Notes under the pieces: generated by a model
The model's input: the letters and a program-made list of their open reading frames with translations, nothing else
Databases searched by the model: none
What the model was told of the DNA's origin: nothing
In this document: positions 1 through 10,292 of the stretch, in pieces
Layout of the letters: each line of letters opens with the position of its first letter
Numbering within the stretch: the stretch's first letter is position 1
DNA from: Chara braunii
Taxonomy: Eukaryota > Streptophyta > Charophyceae > Charales > Characeae
Direction: 5' to 3'
Length of the DNA stretch: 54,658 bases
Assembly: GCA_003427395.1 (NCBI GenBank)
Contig: BFEA01000083.1
Location: 3,062,148-3,116,805 of the forward strand
Made by a program: the position numbers and the translations under genes

Positions 1-84
<84 letters not shown>
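1..84. repeat. (CT)n microsatellite
   Basis: The window opens inside a pure CT dinucleotide run, so its true left end lies outside. It borders the gag-like relic directly. Confidence 0.97.
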
Positions 85-87
<3 letters not shown>

Positions 88-89
88 CC

Positions 90-1050
90 AACGAGCGGTG
101 GAAATAACCAACAAACGAGTATTGGTCGCGATTGGTATCGTGAGACTAGGTGGTGGTGCCTCGCAAAGAGGACAGGGTGAGGAGAAACAATTGTGCATTA
201 TTTGGTACTGACGAGCAGCCTTGTAGGTCTTGTCGACCGAGGAGAATGTTTGTCGCCATAGATCGATGCGGTAGTCCTCTGGGAGGCTGACAAGAAACCA
301 TTCGATGAGAGTTACCTCCGACAGGAATGTCTCATCACATGTAAGGAGGGCGTTCTCAAACACCAGGATGTGACGCTACAAGTCGGACGATGCGGAGGAC
401 CGGGACCATCGCGTCTGGGTGACTCGATCTAGAGCGTCGATCACATCGTGCCAACACCAAAGTGGTCATGAGGAAAGATCGTGGAGTCCATGAAAGTGGG
501 AAGCTCACTTGTGCAGACCAGATGTGAATAATAGCCTTCCCATGTGTTGGAAGAGTTACCTCACAATTTCGTTGTGAGCATAGAGCACCATAGCACCATA
601 ACTCCTAACTCGTAGCCTTCACAGTCAGTATACGCGTAACTATTTGTAATCCATGGAACACATGGAAGGTGCCATCATAGTCGTGTTTAGCCAACAGGCG
701 CACAAGGGGCGAGTCCCCTGTGTTGACGACGAGAGGAGAGAGGCTGAGGTCTCTGCACTGCGACGACAAAAGTCGGGGTCGGTGCAGGGGTACAAGTGGG
801 TGCCAATTGTGGGGCATACCCGTTGGCTGGGAGACCAGCAGTGGTGGACGCAACAATCGCGGGCTGCTGATAGAGTGGTAAGGGAAGACGACGGAGGAAG
901 GGGAGCATATCGAGGGCAATGAACCGGAATGACAGAGGTGGAAGAGGGGGTGGAAGAAGAAGGGTGAGCAGCCTGTAAAGGGTGAGGTTGTCTCATGATA
1001 GGTATCTCCGTCTGGATCTGCGCCAAGGTGGCCTGCAAGATAGCCACTCG
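90..1050 (-). pseudogene. gag: gag-like retrotransposon relic
   Basis: Read on the minus strand, positions 480-90 give a nearly continuous frame with the phrases DVIDALDRVTQ, FENALLTCDETFLSEV, WFLVSLPEDYRIDLWRQTF and AARQYQIMHNCF. This Trp/Leu-rich helical style is typical of a Ty3/gypsy gag capsid. One TAG lies near 375, where Trp would fit (DL-stop-RHILVF), and a frame change occurs near 435, upstream of which another frame reads SELPTFMDST. Further upstream (1047-640) the frame reads LQATLAQIQTEIPI followed by a Pro/Ser-rich segment, as in gag N-termini. No zinc knuckle or pol follows because the CT repeat ends the window. The assignment to gag is inferred from composition and domain order. 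An unrelated decayed host gene is possible. Confidence 0.45.
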
Positions 1051-1770
1051 TTAGGTGCACAAAGTCGAAGGTGGAGGAGTCGAAGAGGGTACCTACGAGG
1101 GGACAGGAATAACGAACTGAAGGGTGCCATGAGGTGGGAAAAACAGATGGAAGGAGGAGGGAGAGGTCCGCGCCGTAATGACACGACCAGTGCAGATAGC
1201 TGAGAAGTAACACTGAGATGAGTAAATGAGACTGTTTGGTCAAATACCGGTATTTGGGTGGCAATACTTACGGCAATGACCGAAGCGCCCGGGGCGGCGG
1301 AGGCCGATGGAGGGACCACTATCGAGCGGTCGCAGATCAGTCGGCCACCCAAAACGAGGGTCTTAGGAGTCTACTTTTGTCGACATCTTCCATTGTTAGG
1401 AGTCTACGTCTGTCGACTACTTCGATTGTGTACTCTTCTTTTATCGGATAGGTGACGGAAAAACGGGTTGTCCGGGTCGACAGCTGTTTGCTGCCCCTCC
1501 ACTCACTTACACGACCCCTGCTATTATATATTTCAACCTACTATTTTATAATATTTTAAACACTACTTATGGGGGTCTATTTTGTCTTTATTTTCCTTTT
1601 TCTTGACGCTCCGTTACAAACGTACATGAGGCCTTCGGTGCGAGTGGGTTTTTGTGACAGAGTCGATGTCCGAATTTGATTTATTTTAGCGACGGTATTA
1701 AAAATCAGAAGTAAACAAAAAAAAATTTAAAAGGAACCTAATCCTCACAATTTTCTTCAACTCTTCGTTT
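1051..1770. other. Intergenic, no gene seen
   Basis: GC-rich at the left (possibly the far N-terminus or leader of the gag relic), AT-rich from 1520. Only short unrelated open frames occur on either strand. Confidence 0.5.
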
Positions 1771-1904
1771 TTGTGCCTAATTATGTTTTCCGCTGTTATT
1801 ACCCGATCCATCCTATTTTTATATGTGAGCGACCCCGCGCATACTTGTATTTATGAGACTTCTGGGTGTCGCGCGACATTGGCTGTTTGGAGGGGGTTGT
1901 TGGG

Positions 1905-2035
1905 TGATCAACAGAAAAAATGTGGGATTTTTCATCGGAAGATTAGCGTATGTCGATGCATGCAACCAACTGTTGGTTGTGTGTATATTTTATGTTCATC
2001 GAGGGACAAGTCATGTGGTAAAACAATTCACAGAT
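1905..2035 (+). repeat. Dispersed repeat R1, copy 1
   Basis: About 120 bp here recur in the same orientation at 6930-7050. Shared blocks include AACAGAAAAAATGTG, TTAGCGTATGTCGATGCAT and CAACCAACTGTTG, with scattered substitutions. Homology stops on both sides. A 38-nt A-run follows 60 bp downstream, which would fit a short retroposon, but the second copy has no A-tail. Confidence 0.7.
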
Positions 2036-2091
2036 GCTCTATACCCTAAGCTACACCCATTGGTTCCTCCTCAATTATCAACCTCCCCCCC

Positions 2092-2092
<1 letters not shown>

Positions 2093-2130
<38 letters not shown>
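2093..2130 (+). repeat. Poly(A) tract, 38 nt
   Basis: Uninterrupted A-run just after a C-run. It may be the tail of a retroposed sequence or a plain microsatellite. Confidence 0.9.
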
Positions 2131-2131
<1 letters not shown>

Positions 2132-2133
2132 AT

Positions 2134-2361
2134 CCATCGGTTGATTTTGAAATTGGCAACACATTTCAATGTCACCCTGAGGTCCATGTGTAACATCCAT
2201 TGGTAACAAATAACGTTGTCACCGTGAGCTACTTATCAGTCTATTTCGAAATTGGTAACGAATTTCAATGTCACCCTGAGGTCCATGTGTGACCTGAAAG
2301 GCCACAACTACCTTGGTCCATTTTGAAATTCGTAACGAATTTCGATGTCACCCTGAGGCAA
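2134..2361 (+). repeat. Three-copy imperfect tandem repeat with internal hairpins
   Basis: Three units begin near 2142, 2243 and 2321 and share TTTCRATGTCACCCTGAGG. Each carries a small inverted repeat of the type GAAATT-N7-AATTTC (weaker in the first copy). The second unit also has a perfect AGGTC (2279-2283) / GACCT (2291-2295) stem closing the loop CATGTGT. Spacing is irregular (about 100 and 80 bp). Confidence 0.75.
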
Positions 2362-2642
2362 AAGTTGTTCAGCTTCTTCAAGAGACTAAGGATACACTAA
2401 AATAAAACTTGACATTATTTTCACGAACTACGAGGCCATGCAGCTAGTAGCCTAAACACAGATCGCGACAGACCCACTCTCAGACCAACAACAGAGGGTA
2501 ACGAGAGAAAAGCATAAAAAAAAAAAAAAACGTTAACAAACAAAATTGTAACTGAGATGCGATTAAAAAACAAGAATAATTTTGGCTTATCCTTCACTCG
2601 CGTGTTGCAAATGAAAACATGTGCAAGGACAACCAGGAATTG

Positions 2643-3917
2643 TCAATGTTCCAACAGTCCTGCATGCATCCAAACAATGGGCAACCAGTGACCAGAGTTC
2701 AACCTTGCTGCCATGGTCGCTTTGTCATCCACTATGGTTGAATGCAAGACGCCTGGAATCCACTTAACACTGTACACGTATATGTGAGACGACACGTATG
2801 CATGCAATTTGCTCAAATCGATGGCACTGTCTGCGATGTCATATTCCAGCCGCAACACCTCCATTGTCACCATTGGGTCTCATATGCCGTAGCATTGTAC
2901 ACAGTATGTAGCTTGTGTTTCCATAGACAACTCGTACCTCACGCTCTCAGCCCCTCTGAAAACTTTGTCGTCCGACAATTCCATGCGCACAGAGTGGGCA
3001 AGTTGTGGACAAAAGTCACCAGCATTATGACCATCATGTGTCATGGCATCCTTCTCCTGTGCACACACCTTTCTGTCAAAAAATCGACATCTGAACTCGT
3101 CATTGACGTACGTAGTCTTCCAACAATTACCCATGAGATAACGCACAAGAATCTTACAATGACCATAACGAAAAGGAATTTGTGACGGCACCCAGCCCCA
3201 TTGCACATCCCTTCTAGGATCGTTGACATCAGTCACAACATTCATTCTTCCTGTGTCCTCTTCCATGACCCATGACTCACGGCAAACCACACCATCATAC
3301 AAGAAATCATTGAGCCGTAAATCACCCGCCTCCGAGAGTTCATTCCACATGTCGAGAGAAAGACGTGAGACATTTGACAGAGATGCACTGTCATTGAGTC
3401 TGATCAACCTGTCCAAAACTATGGCCGCAGTGACATTGCGCCATGTCAGCGGCGTGGGTGGTTGATAAGGCATCCAACTTCCTCGACATTTGAAGGCTAA
3501 GCAGTACTCACCTATAATGATGCCAGGTTGTATACATCTAGGTCCCCAATTGATAGCATACTGAAAACATTCCCCGACATTTATCCTTCTAACATTCTCG
3601 TTAGGCACAATGCACAACATACGGAAGTGCACTTTCCCGACATCTTGCCTGTCCGCCACTTCTTTACCAATCACGATTGTGCTATGGCTGTTGCGACCTC
3701 TCCCAAGTTCATCATCATCACCCATCACCATCTTTTGTATCCCAACATCCATTGTCGCCCCTATGCCACACTCCTTCTCCATCCCCCCTTCTTGTGCATT
3801 GGTGTTTGTCTGCTGCGACATTGTCACATCAACTCCCGTCATGGCTTCCACTAGTTCTTCTGTTCCGATGTCGATGGTCTCTCCAACTTCCTCGGTTGAA
3901 GCATTTAATCCGTCCAT
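2643..3917 (-). pseudogene. Unknown protein gene, 425 codons with one in-frame TGA
   Basis: The frame runs from ATG at 3917 (immediately preceded by an in-frame TAG) for 345 codons to a TGA at 2882-2880. It then continues in the same frame for 78 more codons to a TGA at 2645-2643. No frameshift occurs in 1275 nt, so it has been under selection until recently or still is. The N-terminal 90 residues are acidic and Met/Gly/Thr-rich. The rest is rich in Cys, Trp and aromatic residues (GPRCIQPGIIIGEYC, VQWGWVPSQIPFRYGHCK, NCWKTTYVNDEFRCRFFDRK), like a folded globular domain. I do not recognise the family. It may be a host gene, a transposon-borne gene, one exon of a larger gene, or a young pseudogene. 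The internal TGA could derive from CGA by CpG decay. Readthrough cannot be excluded. Confidence 0.55.
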
Positions 3918-4479
3918 CTAGTCCACGAGACATGACATGTTTTTGTGAGAAATCTCTCGGCCCACAATTACCTTTTCTCAGCGCTACAATGCGCTTGAGT
4001 GTGACGATGACCCCTGAGCCGAGCTTAACTCTACCATTGGAGACGCTCCCGAGGACCTCAAGCTTCGGGACGCCATCCAGTATCACTTGGATGATAAGAC
4101 TGTCCCGATGGCTGATCCCTCGTGACTGACCATGTTCATTATGAGTTGTGCTTACAACCCGGTACGCTCACGTTCGCCATTCCACAGGTGGACCTCCTGC
4201 AAAGTTTTGTCTTTCCATATGCCGCCATCAGTTGCCGCCAGGATGGTCACACGTCCTCACAGTGCCCACAACGATCCGCCCTCGATCGTTACTATACCAA
4301 CATTTCTCGTCATCGTTGATCATAGTCCCCCCCCAGCGCCCCCCCATCATCGCCATCCAGCTAGCCACAGTGCACAGTACCGCTGAGGCCTCGTCGGTAG
4401 CCTTTCCGACCACTTAGTTGCCGTTCGCCCCTTTGGCTACCATCCAGAGGATTCTCAAAACACGACAGACGTAGTTCCC

Positions 4480-5588
4480 TCTGCCCCGCCATATGTCGAG
4501 GTACGTCTGCCCCTCAGCAGGCTGCTACATCTAACCCTTCCCCTCTTAGACTTTTGATGCATCGCGCCATTCGTATAGTTCGTTGTGCTCAACTGACGAC
4601 TTGCGATAACGTTGTGTTGTCCTTTTTACTCGCAAAGCGGATGGAACTATCCGCCTCAATATTGACTACCACGGCTTAACCGTTACACGATTAATAACAG
4701 CAATCCAATGCCTCGCGCCAACGAGCTGTTTGACCATTTGGCAGGCAACCACTTCTTTACGAAGATCGACCTTCGTAGTGGTTACCCTCAAATCCTCGAT
4801 GTCGTAGAGGACTAGTTGAAGACCACCTTCATATCGCGCTTCAACCACTACGAGTTTACAGTGATGCCATTTGGCCTTACCAACGCACTCGCCGCCTTCC
4901 AAACACAATGAACAATATCTTCATGGATATCCTTGAAGACTACGTTCTCGTATACCTAGACTACATTTTGGTTTTCAGTCGTACCTTAGAAGATCATCTC
5001 AGACACCTTCGCGATATCCTTTCACACTTATGTAAGCATGACTTCTACTCCAAACTCAGTAAGTGTCGCTTTGCCCAAAGCAAAGTGAATTTTTTAGGAC
5101 ACCGTGTGTCTCATCAAGGTCTCCGCATGTACGACACAAACATCATTACTATTGTAGAGTGGTCCGTCCCCTCATGAGCTAAGCAGCTTCGCTGTTTCCT
5201 CGGACTTACGAGTTACTACAGTAACTTCATCCGAGGATATGCCATCTGCTTTTACGTCCTTACCTCCACCCTCCTCCCGAAGAAACTGCCATACTTTTTG
5301 ACAACCCACTGCGAAAATGTTTTTCGCGCCCTCAAGAAAACGGTGATTTGTGCACCGCTTCGCCACCTACGTGATTTTGATCGTTTCTTCATAGTCACCA
5401 CTGATGGGTCATATTTTGCAGTAGTCGCTGTAGTTTCTTATCCCTATGTTCAACACTTCCCCCTTCCTTCTGCCGACACTTCTTTTCGACTGACGCCAAT
5501 CCTTCGACCACTTTTCTCTAGTGACAGTTCTCCAACCAGCTACTCTCCGACAATCGTGGACGATGAGATGGGCGACAACAGAAAATAA
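4480..5588 (+). pseudogene. pol: Ty3/gypsy pol relic: reverse transcriptase and start of RNase H
   Basis: Consecutive frames encode the ordered RT motifs of Ty3/gypsy elements: TRKADGTIRLNIDYHGL, PMPRANELFDHLAGNHFFTK, IDLRSGYPQI, FNHYEFTVMPFGLTNALAAFQ, then MNNIFMDILEDYVLVYLDYILVFSR, FLGHRVSHQGLRM, FLGLTSYYSNFIRGYA and RNase H-like FIVTTDGSYFAVVAVV. It is dead: frame changes occur near 4690 and 4910, a TAG lies at 4813 (expected Gln) and a TGA ends QSTQ-like text near 4909. The catalytic YLDD reads YLDY (second Asp lost). The final match stops at about 5440, so the rest of RNase H and integrase are missing. Homology before 4600 is weak. No LTRs were found around it. Confidence 0.88.
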
Positions 5589-6929
5589 AAGTCGGTGAGA
5601 TGGACACGTTTATAATTTGGCATAATCGTTGATTTACTAAGATCATAATTTATCAGGTTGCAAACTTATTAATTTGTGATTAAAATCATAGGCGAAAATT
5701 TCTAAATGTTTATCGACAAAATGTTTCAATATATTTCATCATTTACCAAACTTGTTTTTTTTGCTTTCAACTATCTAAGCCACGAGCAGTTGCGTTAAAA
5801 ATAAAATAAAAACACTATGTCAAGTTTTATCCCTGATATAAAAAAATTCGATGTAGCGTATGATTTAGGGGGGGAGGGAGGAGGAGATCATGAGGTTTAA
5901 TACATACAAAATGTTTGTTTATATATCTTCGCAATACAAAAACATCAAAAAAATAATAAGGGTGAGAGATTTTGTGCATGTACGTTTTCTTCGTCTGCGC
6001 CATGATTTTCTTCAACTGTTGAAATGAATTTGCGATGATATTATGTCAAGTCTCTCGTCTACCTCCTTGCCTCTTTGAGCGTATAGATATGTGCACATCC
6101 TCCCCCATCTCCCTTCCTTCTTTGGATTTTTCTCGCAATCACATTGATTTTGACAATGCTCCTGTGATTAGTAGGTGCTTAATGTTTTCGCCTAAGCACA
6201 TTCTTTCCGGCTCAAACTCTAAGCACGTACCGACCTTCAAAATTTTGTTGTGGATAGAGTGTAGCATATGATATAAGACAATGATTGATGATTTTTTGTT
6301 TGTGAACTTTAACAAAATGAGATACATATTTTTTTCTAATAAATCACTCAAAATATATGAGATGAGGATTGCTGATTTAAATAGTTTGTCCTTCATCCTT
6401 CAACAGTTTCCAACAAACCTGTACGTACCACTTTCTTATCCTTATCCACCTTACTATCCCTCTAACTCTTTTCTCCTACTAACTTTAGTAATATTATATT
6501 TGTAAGTTGGTCTAAATACTTTGAGCCCAAACACGTCCATTCTAAATAGATAAATATATGCACCTACCGAAGAAAAAATTTATTATGTATATAATATGAC
6601 TCTTCATGTATGATTATGATTGATGACTTATTAGTTGTTTAAGTAATCCACATACCATAAAATTGACCCTTCCAGCCCCCCCCTCTGCCTTTATCTCTCC
6701 CCCACGTAAAGTTCGACATATCCGATTGATTAGTAGGCTTGTATTTTTTTCCCGTTGTATATTCATTTACCTAAAAAAGTACGTTGTCACCGAATACTAT
6801 ACATTGAGTGTTCGTCGAATACTTATATTTAATGAACCTTGTAGTTGATTGACAATTAGCAAGTGAGTGAGGGATGAGTTAGTCACATGCCAACAGAGAA
6901 GGGGGGAGGAAGGTAATGGTTATATTTTA
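5589..6929. other. AT-rich intergenic DNA
   Basis: No convincing coding frame on either strand; only short ORFs of low-complexity composition. No terminal repeats recognised. Confidence 0.6.
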
Positions 6930-7050
6930 CAACAGAAAAAATGTGTGATTTTTCATCGAAAGTTTAGCGTATGTCGATGCATACAACCAACTGTTGATTG
7001 TGTGTATATTTTTTGTTCGCCTCGGGACATGTCATGTGGTACACAGGAAG
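6930..7050 (+). repeat. Dispersed repeat R1, copy 2
   Basis: Second copy of the repeat at 1905-2035, same orientation, sharing AACAGAAAAAATGTG, TTTAGCGTATGTCGATGCAT and GGACATGTCATGTGGTA-type blocks. Confidence 0.7.
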
Positions 7051-7100
7051 TGAAGGAAAAAAACAATTTTCACTTATGTTACACATGAGATGGTATGAGG

Positions 7101-7166
7101 GCCATTGTTGAACCCATTGTTGGCAGCGTGTGGGCCAGTGTTGAACCCAATGTTGGCAGCATGTTG
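7101..7166 (+). repeat. 33-bp tandem duplication
   Basis: Two adjacent 33-bp units start at 7101 (GCCATTGTTGAACCCATTGT) and 7134 (GCCAGTGTTGAACCCAATGT), with few differences. Confidence 0.85.
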
Positions 7167-7583
7167 AAATTTTGTTGATCAACCGTTGAACATTGGACGA
7201 GATGTTGAAGTCGTGATGGGAGGTGGACCCCCTCGGTTCCCCCAAAACGGCCTCAAAACGCATTGTGGCGAATTGCGATCATTATTGATGCTGCCTAGTT
7301 AGTGTCCGTACCCGTATTCCTCTTCCATTTTACGCAGACACTGAAATGTATGAAGATATTGCAGTCTGGATATGAGCATTTTGTCCTCTCTTCCACTACC
7401 TGAAATAGAGTATCTTTATTGGTTCAGTAGTAGGGGCCATTTTTTTTTCCTTCTCACCGTCGTGCGTTTGTCGTTGCTCACATTAGTGAACCACGTCATA
7501 TACATGTTCTGCACTTATGATGCATGTGGCACGAGATCTATGGTGATTTTGTCTTTACTGGTTAGTTTAATAAAATAAACAAA

Positions 7584-7800
7584 GAAAATTGACAGTCAAA
7601 CCTGTTTCGACACAATAAGCTAAGATTGGGTAGGACCACTATTGACCACATTCTTTGTCCATCAGCTGTGAAAAGGTAGTTGTCAAGAACACTTGCATAC
7701 AACCGCTGGAAACTACGAGTAAAAGAGGGTGGATGATTTTTATTATTGTAGCTACGACATGAAAATGGCGGACGATCATATTATTCTACAACAAACCACG
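7584..7800 (+). repeat. Direct repeat R2, left copy
   Basis: Shares long blocks with 8020-8240, for example TTTCGACACAATAAGCTAAG, TGACCACATTCTTTGTCCAT and GTGAAAAGGTAGTTGTCAAG. The 436-bp offset makes this a tandem duplication enclosing the short repeats at 7805-7995. Confidence 0.85.
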
Positions 7801-7804
7801 ATAT

Positions 7805-7995
7805 ATGTACATTTTATTATGCATCTAAGTACCAGGAATTGACTCTAGTCATTGGATCACCACTACGACCCATTTTTTCTGTTCATCTCTCCAATACCTC
7901 AAATTGACTGTTGTCATACATCCATTTTGTCATGCATCCCAGTAGAAGACATTGACTCTTGTCATATACCCATTTTGTCAATCATCCCAGCACCG
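7805..7995 (+). repeat. Degenerate 50-60 bp tandem repeats
   Basis: About four units built on CCATTTTGTCATGCATCCCA ... CATTGACTCTTGTCATA, with decreasing similarity leftward. Confidence 0.65.
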
Positions 7996-8019
7996 GAATA
8001 ACTTTAAAATTAAAAAAAT

Positions 8020-8240
8020 GAAAACTGACAGCGAAACCGGTTTCGACACAATAAGCTAAGATTGGAAAGGACCAGTATTGACCACATTCTTTGTCCATCA
8101 CCCGTGAAAAGGTAGTTGTCAAGAACACTTGCATACAACCACTGAAAGAAAAGACTAGAAGAGTGTGGAGGAATGCTATTATTAAGATCTATATAGAACA
8201 TCAAAACGACTTACGATCATATAATTCCGCACAAATCACA
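8020..8240 (+). repeat. Direct repeat R2, right copy
   Basis: Right member of the duplicated pair. Near its start it contains the perfect palindrome GAAACCGGTTTC (8033-8044), which is altered in the left copy. It is followed by further short direct repeats (AATACAATATGAACATGGCG twice, then three TAAATACACA...ATTCTCAT-type units to 8460). Confidence 0.8.
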
Positions 8241-8472
8241 AGATGAATCTGAAAAATACAATATGAACATGGCGAGATGACTCCGAAAAATACAATATGA
8301 ACATGGCGGACGGTCGTCATTGTCAGAATCAGTCTCTTAATAAATACACAAAAAAATTCTCATGCTGACGGAATCAATCTCTTGATAAATAGTCAGAATT
8401 AGTCTCCTGATAAATACACACAAAAAATTCTCATCAGTCTCCTGAAAAATACGCAAGCGAAACTTTGAATCA

Positions 8473-8510
8473 TCTCTCTCTCTCTCTCGTTGTCTCTGTC
8501 TCTGTCTCTG

Positions 8511-8582
<72 letters not shown>
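8473..8582. repeat. (CT)n microsatellite, interrupted
   Basis: CT run with CTGTCT and CTTTCT interruptions. The Arg/Glu and Ser/Leu open frames across it are compositional. Confidence 0.95.
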
Positions 8583-8586
<4 letters not shown>

Positions 8587-8762
8587 TTGTAAAGTCTCAT
8601 GATACATGCCACATCTGCAATATTAGTCTTCTGATAGATGTCACAGAAATATATGGCGTACTAAAATTTCGACCGCCTCTAAGTTCAAGTACAGTGCACT
8701 ACTGCATCGCACATGCCGTCACGAACTCAATATTACAGTCTTGCAATTGAAGTTCCTGCCTC

Positions 8763-9701
8763 TCATTCTCTCCCTGATTCGCTGCCACGTGGTTTCGCAA
8801 GAACTTCAACCTCGTAATCATCTTTAGTGATATTTGTAACACGAACCGTGTTACTTTGCCTACTGGGTATTCCTGCGTGGAAGAATGTCACAGCCTTTTC
8901 TGCAACTGATGTTGTGCGATCAACCTTGAGTATTGAAAAACTCATTACGGTGTCGCGATTACGCACTGACGCCACAATATCCTGCTTAATTGATGCTAAT
9001 TTCTGAATCCGCTCTGATGCTTTGCTTGTCTTCTTAGTCAGTTCAATTTCAGACCGCACAACAAGTTCTGGAAATGCCAGTTGTTGCAAGGTCACCCCGA
9101 CCCCTCCATCATCCCTTCGCATCTGAAAAACTTTCTCTATCGCTGTCTTGAATGGCTTTGCACCCCACGGATCATTGCCCAGTTGTCTCCATGACTTGTT
9201 TGTCTGCATCTCTGCTCGCAAGTTCTTGCGCACATCCTGTTGGTGGTCCATTTTTGCACATCGCAAGAGTGGTAGTCCTTTCTCTGCCCAAAATCAGTGT
9301 TTCAACTGCCATGTTATCTCTCCTCTCACCGTTGTCATGACTCTGTTACATTCCATCAGCATTGACCGCACTCCTATACTATCCAGATACATACTGAGTC
9401 TGTCCTTCACATTTCTTCCTAACATGTTTGCTGCTGATTGCAGAGATACGAAGAAGTCGTCCTCCGAAGGGTATATTGTTGCATCCTTCGCTGAAGTGAA
9501 TGCATACGCCTTTGCGATTGAACGAAATAATCTATCCTTTGCTTTCTTAGCAAAATGTATATTGCCTATGTCGCTTGTCTGCTCGTGGTGTCCTCTCTTT
9601 CTTTGTATGTTTGACGGTTCCTCGACAATGTCGCCCCTTGGTAAGAGACAACGGACATACGTGAAAAGACAACAAACAACGTACATGGCCAGACAACACA
9701 C
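8763..9701 (-). pseudogene. Unknown charged protein, 3' coding part with one in-frame TGA
   Basis: One minus-strand frame runs from about 9640 (GDIVEEPSNIQRKRGHHEQ) through AKKAKDRLFRSIAKAYAF, SEDDFFVSLQSAANMLGRNV and VMTTVRGEITWQLKH to a TGA at 9296-9294. It continues unshifted as FWAEKGLPLLRCAKMDHQQ, GNDPWGAKPFKTAIEKVFQM and VRVTNITKDDYEVEVLAKP to a TGA at 8765-8763. A TAA follows nine codons later. Residues before about 9640 in the same frame (Cys/Val-rich) look like intron translation, and an acceptor-like TTACCAAG precedes GGGCGACATT. The upstream exon may be the open frame ending RHFNDAQRELRNITKLLTK (9780-9725). I do not recognise the family. With the neighbouring Lys/Arg- and Glu/Ser-rich frames it could form one nuclear-type protein. 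No frameshift occurs in 900 nt. Confidence 0.5.
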
Positions 9702-9724
9702 GGTTTTGTTAATAGTTTTGTAAT

Positions 9725-9811
9725 ATTTCTTAACTCTCTTTGTGCATCATTAAAATGACGACATATACGAGGTCTCACGTTGTGAACTACTGTTTTAAAT
9801 AATGCACTTAC
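9725..9811 (-). CDS. Candidate small exon plus GTAAGT donor
   Basis: On the minus strand a consensus splice donor GTAAGT lies at 9811-9806, after GTCGCAACAAC. The open frame read across it (ALFKTVVHNVRPRICRHF, NDAQRELRNITKLLTK) is protein-like and lies just 5' of the frame at 9701-8763, in a different phase. Either the donor ends an upstream exon and this is intron, or the stretch is an exon joined to the next by a short intron (GTGTGTTG...ACCAAG). The sequence alone does not decide. Confidence 0.3.
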
Positions 9812-9898
9812 GTTGTTGCGACGACGATTCCTTCACAAGCGGTTATCGGGTAGCTGAAAATTCAGGATTGAAAATTATGAAGTGAGAGTTTTGGGCAG

Positions 9899-10260
9899 TC
9901 CGAAAATCCTGAATGGTCCTGAAGTGGTGAAAGGTCCGAAGACCCTGAAAACCATCTGTTTAGGCAGGCTGCATCCTGAAGTGGTGAAGGGTGTTATGAA
10001 GTGGTCAAGTAAGAGTTTTGGGCAGTCTGAAAATCCTGAATGGTCCTGAAGTGGTGAAAGGTCCGAAGAGCATGAAAATCACCCTTCACCACTTGAGGAT
10101 GCGGCCTGCCTAAACAAGTGGTTTTCAGGGTCTTCAGAATTTTCACCACTTCAGAACCATTCAAGATTTTCAGACCTGAATGGTCCTGAAGTGGTGAAAG
10201 GTCTGAAGACTCTGAAAACGACCTATTCAGGCAGGCTGTATCCTGAGGTGGTGAAGGGTG
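9899..10260. repeat. Direct-direct-inverted-direct repeat block, near-palindrome centred at about 10174
   Basis: A unit of about 90 bp built from TGGTCCTGAAGTGGTGAAAG and GCAGGCTGCATCCTGAAGTG occurs directly at 9899-9993, truncated at 10027-10079, inverted at 10079-10173 and directly at 10174-10260. The last two abut and could fold into a hairpin with arms of 80-90 bp. Submotif GAAGTGGTGAA and its complement recur about ten times. The block lies between the two coding parts of the minus-strand gene, where an intron would be expected. Confidence 0.9.
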
Positions 10261-10292
10261 TCCTGAAGTGGTGATGAAAAATACGACTGTTG

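Noticed and set aside
8337-8750. Arg/Glu and Ser/Leu open frames
   Set aside because: They are translations of the CT microsatellite.
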